A stretch of 51,036 bases of DNA from Oceanospirillum maris DSM 6286 (lineage in GTDB: Bacteria > Pseudomonadota > Gammaproteobacteria > Pseudomonadales > Halomonadaceae), in assembly GCF_000422865.1 (NCBI RefSeq), contig NZ_AUGW01000025.1:1-51036 (forward strand). The letters are read 5' to 3'. Shown piece by piece: positions 8,415 to 16,822 of the stretch. The notes beneath the pieces are model-generated. The model made no database searches. It was given only the letters and a program-made list of their open reading frames with translations, and was not told where the DNA came from. Both the position numbers and the translations under genes were made by a program. The first letter of the stretch is position 1; each line of letters opens with the position of its first letter.

Positions 8415-8804
8415 TTACAGCCCAACAAGAACATCTTGTTCAAAGTAAAAAAGCACGGCATCAAACAGCTCTTGATCCGTATAGTCTGTTTTCTGTACGG
8501 TGAGAGTGTCAATCACGCGCCCTAGCATACGGGTATCAATAAAATAGCTGTAGCCGGAGTTGATCATGGAGGCTTCAAAGTCCTCAAAGCTTCTGCTCGA
8601 AAGCAGCTCTTCTTCCTCTAGCACCGAGTAAAGCGGTGTCTGTAGGGTCAAAGGTGCCGTATCATCTTTAAAAACAAGCCAAGTATTCTGGGCGTTACGC
8701 TGTTGATGATCTCTGGCCCCATTGCCATGAGAGCAGCAATTTGAAAGCCAGTTTGCAATACTATGAGGCTCACCTAGACGCCGCTTTATCTCCATATCGG
8801 TCAT
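8415..8804 (-). CDS. Uncharacterised 129-residue protein, possibly DUF7716-like
   Basis: I do not recognise this protein with confidence. It is soluble and acidic, with no signal peptide or membrane segment. The C-terminal pattern (about residues 85-129: YFIDTRMLGRVIDTL, then Q, then ELFDAVLFYFEQD) recalls small DUF7716-type proteins that end in a helix-rich FYY-NDAF motif. The N-terminal part holds two adjacent cysteines (NCCSHGNG). It ends four bases from the toxin remnant and is transcribed towards it. It could belong to the same small accessory patch. Function unknown. Confidence 0.55.
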   Translation of the reverse strand: MTDMEIKRRLGEPHSIANWLSNCCSHGNGARDHQQRNAQNTWLVFKDDTAPLTLQTPLYSVLEEEELLSSRSFEDFEASMINSGYSYFIDTRMLGRVIDTLTVQKTDYTDQELFDAVLFYFEQDVLVGL

Positions 8805-9183
8805 ACTTCCCCCTTGTTACAGCCGATGTTTTACGCTGTAAACTTCAATGAAACGTGCAATACCATTCATATGAACCATCCATATGACATTGTCGCTAAA
8901 ATCGCAAAGCCATTTGCGATGTCCATTATGGGAAAAAATCACCTAAACCAAAACAACTTAGATGATAAAAGAGCCTCGCTTTAACAAATTTAAACTTGGG
9001 CAAGGATTTTCAGATATAAGGGATCACAAGGCGTTTCATGGTGCAACACTACTCACAGAGCAGAAAAATTTATTGCAAAGATAGCTTTACCTTCTCAATG
9101 GTAGGACACTGGTCACGTGATGATTCAAAGCGGAAGATCGCTTATTGAAAGCCAACCAATCTTCCGCAAAACCACCCTTCACT
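8805..9183. other. Gene-poor stretch of 379 bp
   Basis: No gene supported. A perfect hairpin ATCGCAAA-GCCA-TTTGCGAT lies at 8901-8920 and, read leftward, is followed by TTTTA, so it could terminate transcripts coming from the YcaO-fusion gene. A 37-codon frame at 8871-8984 has no ribosome site. The promoter of the 8415-8804 gene should lie at its left end. Confidence 0.5.
9130..9167 (-). terminator. Inverted repeat downstream of the OsmC-YcaO gene
   Basis: GCGGAAGAT (9130-9138) pairs with ATCTTCCGC (9159-9167), a perfect 9-bp stem with a 20-nt loop, 17 bp beyond the leftward gene's stop codon. On the minus strand it is followed by TTTGA only, so the U-tract is weak. Confidence 0.4.
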
Positions 9184-11397
9184 TTATGCTTTTACTTTTG
9201 CCCCTCGGGCGCTGTGCAGTTTTTTATAACTATCAATCAGGCGCAGGTGTTTATCAATGCCCTCTAACTGCATATTGGTTTCGGTAAGACCGTGGAAACG
9301 AACACGGCCTTCGATAACACCAACGATGTCGTCCATACGGGCTTCACCAAACATACGGCGGAAACTGGTTAGGTAATCGGCCAAGGCCATCTCATCATCG
9401 AGAACCACTTCCAATGCTGCGTTCATTCCCTGATAAAACAACCCTCGCTCTGCCGAGTTATCATTATATTGAAGGAAAGCTTCTATCCCCTCTTTCGCGT
9501 CTTCCAGGGCCCCTAGAGCGAGATAGATCATCAGCTTTAACTCTAAAATTGTCAGCTGACCCCAAACGGTATTTTCATCAAATTCGATGCCAATCAGGGT
9601 GATAATATCGGTGTAGTCATCCAGCTCACTCTCTTCCAGTCGCTGCACTAGGTCTTCTAGCTGATCATCATCAAGGCGGTGCAGATTAAGTATATCTTCT
9701 CGGAAAAAGAGGGCTTTATTCGTATTATCCCACACCAGATCTTCCACTGGGTAGATTTCAGAATAGTCAGGTACAAGAATGCGGCACGTTGGTACCCCTA
9801 GATCATCACGAACCGTCACATAAACCTCTTTATCCAGCTCGCGTAAAATACCGAATAGGGTTTCTGCTTCCTGCTGGTTGGCTTGTTCTGAGGTTAGGCT
9901 ATTATCATTGGCGGTAAAATCCCACTCACAGAACTCATAGTCTGCTTTATCGCTAAAGAAACGCCAAGACACGACGCCGGTTGAGTCTATAAAGTGCTCA
10001 ACAAAGTTATTTGGCTCAGTCACCGCATGGCTTTCAAACGTAGGCTGCGCCATATCGTTCAAGCCTTCAAAGCTACGGCCTTGCATCAATTCCGTGATAC
10101 AGCGTTCCAGCGCTATTTCAAGACTTGGATGCGCACCAAACGAGGTTAATACGCCACCCGTTCGCGGATTCATCAAGGTAATACACATCACTGGGAACTG
10201 ACCGCCTAAAGAGGCATCTTTTACAAAAATCGGAAAGCCCTGCTCTTCTAAGCCTTGAATACCTTCAAGGATACGAGGAAACTTCGCTATTACAGCATCA
10301 GGCACATCCGGCAGCGCCAGCTCTTGCTCTAGAATTTCTCGCTTAACCGCTCGCTCAAAGATCTCCGACAGGCACTGTACCTGTGCTTCCGCTAGGGTAT
10401 TACCGGCACTCATGCCGTTGCTTAAATAGAGGTTTTCGATCAAGTTAGAGGGGAAATAAACCGTCTCACCATCAGATTGACGTACAAAAGGCAAAGAACA
10501 GATACCACGCTCGATATTACCGGAGTTAGTATCGTACAGATGGGAACCCAATAGCTCCCCTTCTGGGTTATAAATAGCAAGGCAGTAATCATCCAAGATA
10601 CCGTCCGGTAGCGCGTCCTCAGGCCCAGGCTGAAACCACTGCTCATCGGGATAATGAACAAAATCACTATTGGCGATCTCATCACCAAAGAATTGATCGT
10701 TATAGAAGAAGTTAAAATTTAACCGCTCCAGAAACTCACCTAATGCCGACGCTAACGCCGCTTCTTTTGTGGCACCTTTACCGTTGGTGAAACACATTTG
10801 CGACGCCGCATCCCGAATATTTAAGGACCAAGCATTAGGGACAATATTGCGCCATGAGGTAATTTCAATCTTCATCCCCATATCCGCCAGTAACTGGGTC
10901 ATCTTGGCGATGGTTTGTTCCAGCGGCAGATCTTTACCGGCAATGTAAGTACTCGCTTCACTGGAAACCTCAGCCATTAGCAAGGCCTGTGAATCATCAT
11001 CCAGATTATCGACTACTTCAATAACAAACTCAGGGCCGGTTTGTACTACTTTTTTCACGGTGCAACGTTCAATAGATCGCAGAATACCTTGGCGATCTTT
11101 TTCGGAAATATCTTCCGGTAGTTCAACCTGAATTTTGAAGATCTGATTATAGCGGTTTTGCGGATCAACAATATTGTTTTGGGAAAGGCGGATATTGTCC
11201 GTTGGTATATCACGGGCAAGGCAGTAAACCTTAACAAAGTAAGCCGCACACATGGCAGACGACGCCAGAAAATAATCAAACGGCCCCGGAGCAGAACCAT
11301 CCCCCTTATACCGGATAGGCTGATCAGCGACCACCGTAAAATCATCAAACTTGGCTTCTAGGCGAAGATTATCGAGAAAATTGACGTTAATTTGCAT
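9184..11397 (-). CDS. ycaO: OsmC-domain / YcaO-domain fusion protein
   Basis: The 737-residue protein joins an OsmC-like domain (about 1-135) to a YcaO domain (about 160-580) and a helical, TPR-like tail. In the OsmC part, Cys50 and Cys112 sit where OsmC/Ohr peroxidatic and resolving cysteines lie. The YcaO part shows the ATP-binding helices ASALGEFLERL, AQVQCLSEIFER and ALERCITELMQGR. YcaO proteins activate backbone amides with ATP; E. coli YcaO is reported to assist RimO in methylthiolation of ribosomal protein S12 but lacks the OsmC domain. No peptide precursor or TfuA partner is nearby, which favours a housekeeping role. It is a single gene. Confidence 0.88.
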   Translation of the reverse strand: MQINVNFLDNLRLEAKFDDFTVVADQPIRYKGDGSAPGPFDYFLASSAMCAAYFVKVYCLARDIPTDNIRLSQNNIVDPQNRYNQIFKIQVELPEDISEKDRQGILRSIERCTVKKVVQTGPEFVIEVVDNLDDDSQALLMAEVSSEASTYIAGKDLPLEQTIAKMTQLLADMGMKIEITSWRNIVPNAWSLNIRDAASQMCFTNGKGATKEAALASALGEFLERLNFNFFYNDQFFGDEIANSDFVHYPDEQWFQPGPEDALPDGILDDYCLAIYNPEGELLGSHLYDTNSGNIERGICSLPFVRQSDGETVYFPSNLIENLYLSNGMSAGNTLAEAQVQCLSEIFERAVKREILEQELALPDVPDAVIAKFPRILEGIQGLEEQGFPIFVKDASLGGQFPVMCITLMNPRTGGVLTSFGAHPSLEIALERCITELMQGRSFEGLNDMAQPTFESHAVTEPNNFVEHFIDSTGVVSWRFFSDKADYEFCEWDFTANDNSLTSEQANQQEAETLFGILRELDKEVYVTVRDDLGVPTCRILVPDYSEIYPVEDLVWDNTNKALFFREDILNLHRLDDDQLEDLVQRLEESELDDYTDIITLIGIEFDENTVWGQLTILELKLMIYLALGALEDAKEGIEAFLQYNDNSAERGLFYQGMNAALEVVLDDEMALADYLTSFRRMFGEARMDDIVGVIEGRVRFHGLTETNMQLEGIDKHLRLIDSYKKLHSARGAKVKA

Positions 11398-11501
11398 GAA
11401 ACAGGCTACTCAGTAAAAACAGATTTAGCGCACAGGCGCTCACTGCCCGCTATTATCCATTTTTTCAGCGCTGAGTCTTGGCCTTTGAGTCAATAGCCGA
11501 A

Positions 11502-11756
11502 TCAATAGCCGCTTGATTTCACTTCCGTGGCCTGAAATGCCAACACACAGGCACGACAGATACAGGCTTTTTTTCTGGCCGGTATAGGGACTTGTGACAA
11601 TAGTGTTTCAGGAAATTTAATGGCAGGGTCACGGCACCAGCAGGCGTTATTATCGTTACTTCCGGCTGCATTACCGCAATCGTTATTACCACAATCATTA
11701 CTATTACCGCAAAGTGGGCAAGCCCATGGATCAATCTCTGTATCAGTAGGCTTCAA
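11502..11756 (-). CDS. Cysteine-rich CWC family protein
   Basis: The 84-residue protein matches the Cys-rich CWC pattern: N-terminal CPLCG, a central ACWC, a segment PETLLSQVPIPARKKACICRAC, then the end. Eight or more cysteines suggest metal binding. Relative to usual members the stretch between CPLC and CWC is expanded by Asn/Asp/Gly/Cys repeats (NSNDCGNNDCGN), encoded by a repetitive AAT/GGT-rich stretch at about 11660-11712. No ATG lies between the upstream in-frame stop and the conserved start, so TTG at 11756, preceded by GAGAG, is the likely start. Function unknown. Confidence 0.72.
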   Translation of the reverse strand: MKPTDTEIDPWACPLCGNSNDCGNNDCGNAAGSNDNNACWCRDPAIKFPETLLSQVPIPARKKACICRACVLAFQATEVKSSGY

Positions 11757-11929
11757 AACAAGGCTCTCAAAGTATCGGTTACCATTAAATCATTCGGCTA
11801 TTTTAGGGTTCTTTATATCATTGAGCCAGCGATCTCATGCTTCCCCTTGCCGATTCTATGCGATCTGGCACAATCAGTATTTCAAGCTTAAATATCCTTC
11901 AACCTTTCACCATACCAAATAGGCACTTT

Positions 11930-12604
11930 ATGTCTGCTTCTATGGCTTCTGATACAGCCTCTGAATTTTACCGTGAACAGCATAAAAAACGTTTAAGCTG
12001 GATGCCGTGGTTATATTTCCGCTTAAAGCCAAAACATCTATCTTGGGCTAAGCCGTGGCAAGATGATATTCAACACGCCTTAATGCAGCTGGAAACCATA
12101 ACACTGGCAGAACGGGTTTTTATAGCCCCCGAAGCAGCACTATTTGCAGAACAAGGACGAAATATAACCATTGGGGAAGAAAGCTTTGTCGCCGCAAACT
12201 GTTTTCTCCATGGGCCGCTAACCCTTGGCCGAGAAGTCGCGATCAATCACGGCTGCTCCTTTGACGGCGGTAAGGCAGGTATTCGCATCGGTGATCAAAC
12301 CCGCATTGCCAACCAGTGTAAACTGTATGCTTTTGATCACGGCATGGCCTACGATAGCCCAATCTATCAGCAACCAAATACCTCCAAGGGCATTGTCATT
12401 GGTTGCGATGCTTGGATTGGAGCTGGAGTCGGTGTTCGCGATGGCGTTACCATTGGCGATCATGCGGTCGTGGCTATGAATGCCATGGTGACCCAAAATG
12501 TGCCCGATTTTGCTATTGTGGCAGGTAATCCAGCCCGAGTGATCGGTGATCGACGGGACAAACCGATTGGCTTTCGTGAACAGGCCACAGGGCTTACGCC
12601 ATAA
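11930..12604 (+). CDS. Acyltransferase of the hexapeptide-repeat (LbetaH) family
   Basis: The 224-residue protein has a helical N-terminus (about 1-65) followed by left-handed beta-helix hexapeptide repeats from about residue 70 (ITIGEESFVAANCFLHGPLTLGREVAINHGCSF). The active-site-like histidine lies in AFDHGMAYDS. The C-terminal repeats (WIGAGVGVRDGVTIGDHAVVAMNAMVT, FAIVAGNPARVIGDR) resemble maltose/galactoside O-acetyltransferases and other CoA-dependent acetyltransferases. The acceptor is unknown. The start at 11930 was preferred to 11837 because the upstream codons look non-coding; the ribosome site is weak. The esterase gene follows 49 bp downstream. Confidence 0.8.
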   Translation: MSASMASDTASEFYREQHKKRLSWMPWLYFRLKPKHLSWAKPWQDDIQHALMQLETITLAERVFIAPEAALFAEQGRNITIGEESFVAANCFLHGPLTLGREVAINHGCSFDGGKAGIRIGDQTRIANQCKLYAFDHGMAYDSPIYQQPNTSKGIVIGCDAWIGAGVGVRDGVTIGDHAVVAMNAMVTQNVPDFAIVAGNPARVIGDRRDKPIGFREQATGLTP

Positions 12605-12653
12605 TTCTTATTTTTATCACTAGCAACCAGTAGCCTCTGTTTAAGGAGCCAGA

Positions 12654-13172
12654 ATGCCGTTACATATCTGTTTTATTCACGGGAAAGAAAGCGGACCTTG
12701 GGGCAATAAGGGGCAACTGTTTTCTCGTCTCGCCCATGAGCATGGCCACGAATACAGCGCGCTCAATTATTTAACGGCAGAGAACCCCGATGACCCAGAG
12801 TCTCGCGTTAAAATGCTTAAGAGTTATCTGGCAGAAAACCGTATCCCTCCAGAAGAGCTCGTACTCGTCGGCTCCAGTATGGGTGGTTATGTTGCCGCCC
12901 GCGCCAGCCAATATTACAAAGCCGTAGGATTGTTTTTATTGGCTCCCGCCTTGGGACTGGATAATTACCCTGTAAAATGGCCTGAGATTCGGGCTGATTC
13001 TATTTATCTGATACACGGCCTGTTTGATCGAATAATCCCTTGGATGAACTCTAATGACTTGAGCCAAAAGCTAGGCTGTAAAATCCACTTGGTAGCAGAT
13101 GACCACCAACTAAGAGATAGCATGGCGTTTATAGAAGAAGACTTCTTGATTTTTCTTAAAGCATTAGAGTGA
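12654..13172 (+). CDS. YqiA-like alpha/beta hydrolase (esterase)
   Basis: The 172-residue protein is a compact alpha/beta hydrolase. The oxyanion strand FIHGKESGPWG is near residue 7, the nucleophile elbow GSSMGG places Ser75, an Asp lies in HGLFDRIIP, and a late His is in ADDHQLRD, forming a plausible Ser-Asp-His triad. Size and layout match YqiA/YcfP-type esterases. There is no signal peptide. AAGGAG precedes the ATG. It probably shares a transcript with the acyltransferase upstream. Substrate unknown. Confidence 0.8.
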   Translation: MPLHICFIHGKESGPWGNKGQLFSRLAHEHGHEYSALNYLTAENPDDPESRVKMLKSYLAENRIPPEELVLVGSSMGGYVAARASQYYKAVGLFLLAPALGLDNYPVKWPEIRADSIYLIHGLFDRIIPWMNSNDLSQKLGCKIHLVADDHQLRDSMAFIEEDFLIFLKALE

Positions 13173-13355
13173 CGGGGTCTTGTTTTATCCCACTTCTGTA
13201 GGGTCCACTTAAAATATCCATAAAAATTGAATCTTTAGCGTAACCTCTAGCGTAAAGAAAGGATCAGTCTTACACATTAAGATTTTTTCCGGCAGCTCAG
13301 GCAGCTCAATGATGTTCACTAAAGTGAACCCTTTCCCATAATGAGAACGCTATAG

Positions 13356-13826
13356 ATGAAATTGAAGATAAGTGAAATAAAAGTCGCCATTATTGGTGGC
13401 TTGATCGCACAAATTGCCTTTGAGGCCTACGCATGGCTTATTTCTCCCCTTGTGTTTGGCCCAAAGCTGCAGCCAGCCTTTCTTGTTATAGGCTTGTTTG
13501 AACAATATGTAGGAGTAACGCCTTCATACTCAGTGGCCTTTAGCCTTCATGCGCTTATTGGTACCCTAGGCTTTGGAATATTTACATTGTTGTTCTATAA
13601 GGCTTTTCGGGGCCGAGCGATTTTGTCGGGCTTTATTTCAGGTCTAATGTTGTGGTTTATCGCTCAGGGCGTACTGGCTCCGGCCATGGGCCGAGAATTT
13701 ATGATGGGCTTTGGCGCTTATACTCAGTCTTCTTTTGTGTCCCATGTCGGCATGTCGTTGATTATTGCGCTGTATTTAAGCCACGCACTCAAGAAAAATC
13801 AGACCGCTGAAGTTCAGATTAAATAA
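13356..13826 (+). CDS. Uncharacterised four-helix inner-membrane protein
   Basis: The 156-residue protein has about four transmembrane helices (near residues 8-32, 60-82, 88-110 and 125-145), with short loops and a basic C-terminal tail. A conserved-looking loop, APAMGREFMMGFGAY, precedes the last helix. No enzyme or transporter motif is recognisable. GAGAA lies upstream of the ATG. It stands alone, followed by a terminator-like inverted repeat. Confidence 0.65.
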   Translation: MKLKISEIKVAIIGGLIAQIAFEAYAWLISPLVFGPKLQPAFLVIGLFEQYVGVTPSYSVAFSLHALIGTLGFGIFTLLFYKAFRGRAILSGFISGLMLWFIAQGVLAPAMGREFMMGFGAYTQSSFVSHVGMSLIIALYLSHALKKNQTAEVQIK

Positions 13827-13848
13827 GACAAATCTTCGATAATCTATT

Positions 13849-13908
13849 GGGCAGCCCTGGCCTTGGCATCGTGTGATGTATAGCGTGATGTAAGGCTGCC
13901 CATTTTAT
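13849..13908 (+). terminator. Inverted repeat with T-rich tail, possible terminator
   Basis: GGGCAGCC (13849-13856) pairs perfectly with GGCTGCCC (13894-13901) around a 37-nt loop, followed by ATTTTATT. It lies 22 bp after the membrane-protein stop. The large loop makes it an unusual terminator; it could also serve the convergent lipoprotein gene. Confidence 0.4.
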
Positions 13909-13982
13909 TGCCGGAAGAGTTTGATATTGATTGGTTGGCTGATAACGCTGTGTTATTCGTTTCTCACCGTGGCATTTCGCAC

Positions 13983-14546
13983 CTATTGCTTAAAAAAAGC
14001 GCGCTCAAAGTCGAGTGTTGTTGAGCGCTGTGCCTGCGTTGTACCATCGTTTACACCGCTCTGATCACCAAAGTAAAGCGTATTCCCTGTAATGACGAAC
14101 GTTGTATAGTCATGAATATCAAATTCAGCACCGTTATAGCGGGTAACATGGGCGTCTAACTCTCGGGCCGCTGTGCCACTTGATGTTGTTATTTCGTTGC
14201 CGACGCTGAATGTACCATCAGCCGTAGGATTCGGTGCATAGCTAAGAGGCACGGAACAAGCTGGATCAATATAGTTCTCAATATTGGACGCGTAAAGGTT
14301 ACCAGAAAATGTCGCTGTGACGATATCGTAGTGGGAATCAGGGTCTAGCTTATCCGCAATCCCGCAGGGTTTTGTCCAGACACCTTCTAAAACAGTAGTA
14401 CTGCCAGAACTAGTGCCATCGCCAGAACCAGAGCTATCACCGGCACCATCACTAACATCTCCCGTCGAAGATGAACTGCTACTGCTTCCACCACAGGCTG
14501 TTAGAGCTGCCATCATTGCAGTCAAACCAATAATCTTCTTTAACAT
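13983..14546 (-). CDS. Uncharacterised lipoprotein with Ser/Gly linker
   Basis: The 187-residue protein begins with a lipoprotein signal (MLKKIIGLTAMMAALTAC, lipidated Cys18). A Ser/Gly/Asp-rich spacer (about 19-50) follows, and then a globular domain of about 135 residues that contains two cysteines (KPCGIAD and DPACSVP) and ends in aromatic strands. Such a linker is common in surface or outer-membrane lipoproteins of marine gammaproteobacteria. No family is recognised. GAGG precedes the ATG. Confidence 0.7.
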   Translation of the reverse strand: MLKKIIGLTAMMAALTACGGSSSSSSSTGDVSDGAGDSSGSGDGTSSGSTTVLEGVWTKPCGIADKLDPDSHYDIVTATFSGNLYASNIENYIDPACSVPLSYAPNPTADGTFSVGNEITTSSGTAARELDAHVTRYNGAEFDIHDYTTFVITGNTLYFGDQSGVNDGTTQAQRSTTLDFERAFFKQ

Positions 14547-14815
14547 GTCACGCCTCTTAGGTCTCTTAATAAATAATCATGCCCTCAGAATTCACTGAAG
14601 ATTTATTGGATTATTCCTATTATATGAATGTTTCCCACTAAATATGTGGCTAAAACTGCAGTTCGCAGGTTATAACACTAAGCTTCTAGCAGATCAAAGA
14701 TTTAACAATATGCTGCAAGTGTTGCTTCTGTTACTGCGTCTGCTTATTCAAGGGGGATCATGGCATGGTTATTACTAGCTATATCTCTTCTGACAGGCGC
14801 TTATTAAAGAATCCG

Positions 14816-15097
14816 TTAGTTAAAAATCCGATCGCCTTGCTGGTCAATCATCTGTTTGGCTTTTCGAATCATCTCTTGGGCACATTGCTCCTGTGTCGGC
14901 AGAGCATCCGCACGAATAAAGAGATGCGTCTGCTCACCTTTGGTGATCGTACCGTTAATTCTATAGCTGTGTTCTTCATGAACTGGGGCAGGGGTAATAA
15001 TATAATCATTGTAGGTTTCTGAAGGCATAACGTCAGGTTCTTTTGGTGTCGATTCACCACCGGCGAATAGTGCTTTTAACGAGGAAAACAGGCCCAT
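14816..15097 (-). CDS. HlyU-family (PF10115-type) protein
   Basis: The 93-residue protein starts with a short MGLFSSLKALF segment, then a compact domain with YNDYIITPAPVHEEHSYRINGTI, THLFIRADALPT and a C-terminal helix with KAKQMIDQQGDRIF. This pattern matches the family annotated as HlyU transcriptional activator. That family differs from the ArsR-type Vibrio HlyU repressor-like regulators, so a regulatory function is uncertain. AAGGAG lies at ideal spacing. It sits downstream of rhlE on the same strand, separated by 73 bp. Confidence 0.8.
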   Translation of the reverse strand: MGLFSSLKALFAGGESTPKEPDVMPSETYNDYIITPAPVHEEHSYRINGTITKGEQTHLFIRADALPTQEQCAQEMIRKAKQMIDQQGDRIFN

Positions 15098-15170
15098 GTT
15101 ATGCTCCTTGTGATTTAAGATTTGGCTGCTTGACTAGCCTCAGCTAGCATTTATGTTTATTGGCAGTGAA

Positions 15171-16562
15171 TTATTTTCTAAATTTAGCCCAAGGATCAAC
15201 GGGTTTATTGCCAGATTCGCTACGGTTACTCGGCTCAGAACGTCGTTGAGGAGCCTGTCCCCGTTTTTGTGTATTGCCTCGGCCTGCAGCGGGTTTACTA
15301 CGGCGTTCACCTTTTTTCTCACTGGCATCAGGAGCCTTACGCTTATGGCGTGGGCGCTCAGCTTCATCAGCACTGCCTAGCACGCGGCCATTTTTAGGCA
15401 CGTAGTTAAGAATAGACACCGGCACTTCTTTTTTAGGTGTAAAACCTTCAACCGTACGACGCTCTAACAGATGATTTAGGCGGCTTTCAATGGCGCATAG
15501 GTTTTTAAAATCATCTTTCGATGTTAACGAGATCGCCTCACCAGAGGCACCGGCACGGCCTGTACGGCCAATGCGGTGAATATAATCTTGAGATTCTTGC
15601 GGAAGGTCATAATTGACTACACGACTCAGTTGGTCAATATCAATACCACGGGCCGCAACATCGGTTGCAACTAAGTAACGTATTTTGCCGGACTTAAACT
15701 CCGCTAACACACGGGTACGTTCTGCTTGACTGCGACCGCTGTGGATGGTGTCTGCAGCAATGCCTCGCTTTTCAAGCTGAGTGGCCAGCTTAGCCGCGCC
15801 ATGCTTGGTACGAATAAAGATCAATGCCTGATCCCAGTCATTATCAGTAATCAGGTGGCTTAATAACGCTGACTTGGCATCTTTATCTACCGTGATAATC
15901 CACTGGTCAATTTTAGGTTGAGCATCAGGACTTTCGGAGATTTTAATCTCAACCGCGTGATGCAACGCGGTGCGAGCCAGCAGACGAACATCTTCTGATA
16001 AGGTGGCAGAAAACAGTAGGTTTTGACGCACTGCTGGCAAGCGCTCAATAATTCTGTTGATATCGGCGATAAAGCCCATATCCAACATGCGATCCGCTTC
16101 ATCTAAAACAAAGTATTTCAACTCATCCAACTGCAGCGCTCGTTGATAGAGCATATCAATCAAGCGGCCAGGGGTGGCAACCAGTAGGTCAACCCCTTCA
16201 ATAAGGCGCTGCTTTTGGTCATCAATTTTACTGCCACCAAACATCGCCATAGAGGTAAAGTTTAGATGCTTGCCGTACAGCTGAATATTATTCTCAACCT
16301 GAATCGCAAGCTCTCGGGTGGGTACCAAAATTAGAGCCTGAACCCGCTTCGCTCGAACGCTTACATCAGGGTCTAGTTGTTGCAGAATCGGTAGCACAAA
16401 GCTGGCGGTTTTACCGGTTCCCGTCTGTGCGGCTGCGATCAGATCTTTACCTGCCAACACCTCAGGAATCGCTTGTTGCTGAATAGGTGTCGGTTTCTGG
16501 TAGCCCTGTTCAGTAATCGCTTGAACAAGTGAATCGCTTAATCCTAGTTTAGAAAATGGCAT
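15171..16562 (-). CDS. rhlE: DEAD-box ATP-dependent RNA helicase RhlE
   Basis: The 463-residue helicase shows all DEAD-box motifs: the Q motif region (GYQKPTPIQQQAIP), motif I AQTGTGKT, PTRELA, TPGRLID, DEADRMLDMGF, SAT, then the second RecA domain with VATDVAARGID and HRIGRTGRAG. The C-terminal about 90 residues are rich in Arg, Lys, Gly and Pro, an RNA-binding tail as in RhlE. It unwinds RNA structures, for example in ribosome maturation or mRNA decay. The ATG at 16562 gives the standard PFSKLGLS start. It is divergent from rnz. Confidence 0.93.
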   Translation of the reverse strand: MPFSKLGLSDSLVQAITEQGYQKPTPIQQQAIPEVLAGKDLIAAAQTGTGKTASFVLPILQQLDPDVSVRAKRVQALILVPTRELAIQVENNIQLYGKHLNFTSMAMFGGSKIDDQKQRLIEGVDLLVATPGRLIDMLYQRALQLDELKYFVLDEADRMLDMGFIADINRIIERLPAVRQNLLFSATLSEDVRLLARTALHHAVEIKISESPDAQPKIDQWIITVDKDAKSALLSHLITDNDWDQALIFIRTKHGAAKLATQLEKRGIAADTIHSGRSQAERTRVLAEFKSGKIRYLVATDVAARGIDIDQLSRVVNYDLPQESQDYIHRIGRTGRAGASGEAISLTSKDDFKNLCAIESRLNHLLERRTVEGFTPKKEVPVSILNYVPKNGRVLGSADEAERPRHKRKAPDASEKKGERRSKPAAGRGNTQKRGQAPQRRSEPSNRSESGNKPVDPWAKFRK

Positions 16563-16822
16563 CGGGAATCTCGGTGTTAGTAAGTAGTTGGCAAGCAGCT
16601 TTCAAATAAAAAAAGAGGGTCTGGCAGTGGCCTGATTGATACCGGCGACTATGTTGGCAATGGTTCAAAATTATGCGGCTATCAAGAGAGGGACTATAGC
16701 AAAATAGCAGCCGTTTGGGTAAGCACTTAACGTGGTTTTTAACGGTTTATCTGTTCCCAAAGATGGGCGTCTGGGCTAATCTAGCGAACTGCTAACAACC
16801 CTTTGTTTATATTGAGCTATTT

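Noticed and set aside
8331-8525. A 64-codon rightward frame starting MIAAVIDVKT, at first considered as the missing C-terminus of the toxin in another frame
   Set aside because: It overlaps the leftward gene at 8415-8804 for most of its length and shows no clear RelE C-terminal motif, so frameshift continuation could not be supported.
8871-8984. A 37-codon rightward frame starting MNHPYD in the gap before the YcaO-fusion gene
   Set aside because: No ribosome site precedes the ATG and the sequence has no recognisable pattern; the surrounding stretch looks non-coding.
9184-11397. YcaO gene as part of a peptide-natural-product (RiPP) cluster
   Set aside because: No precursor peptide, dehydrogenase, TfuA or export gene lies nearby, and the fusion resembles the housekeeping S12-related YcaO group.
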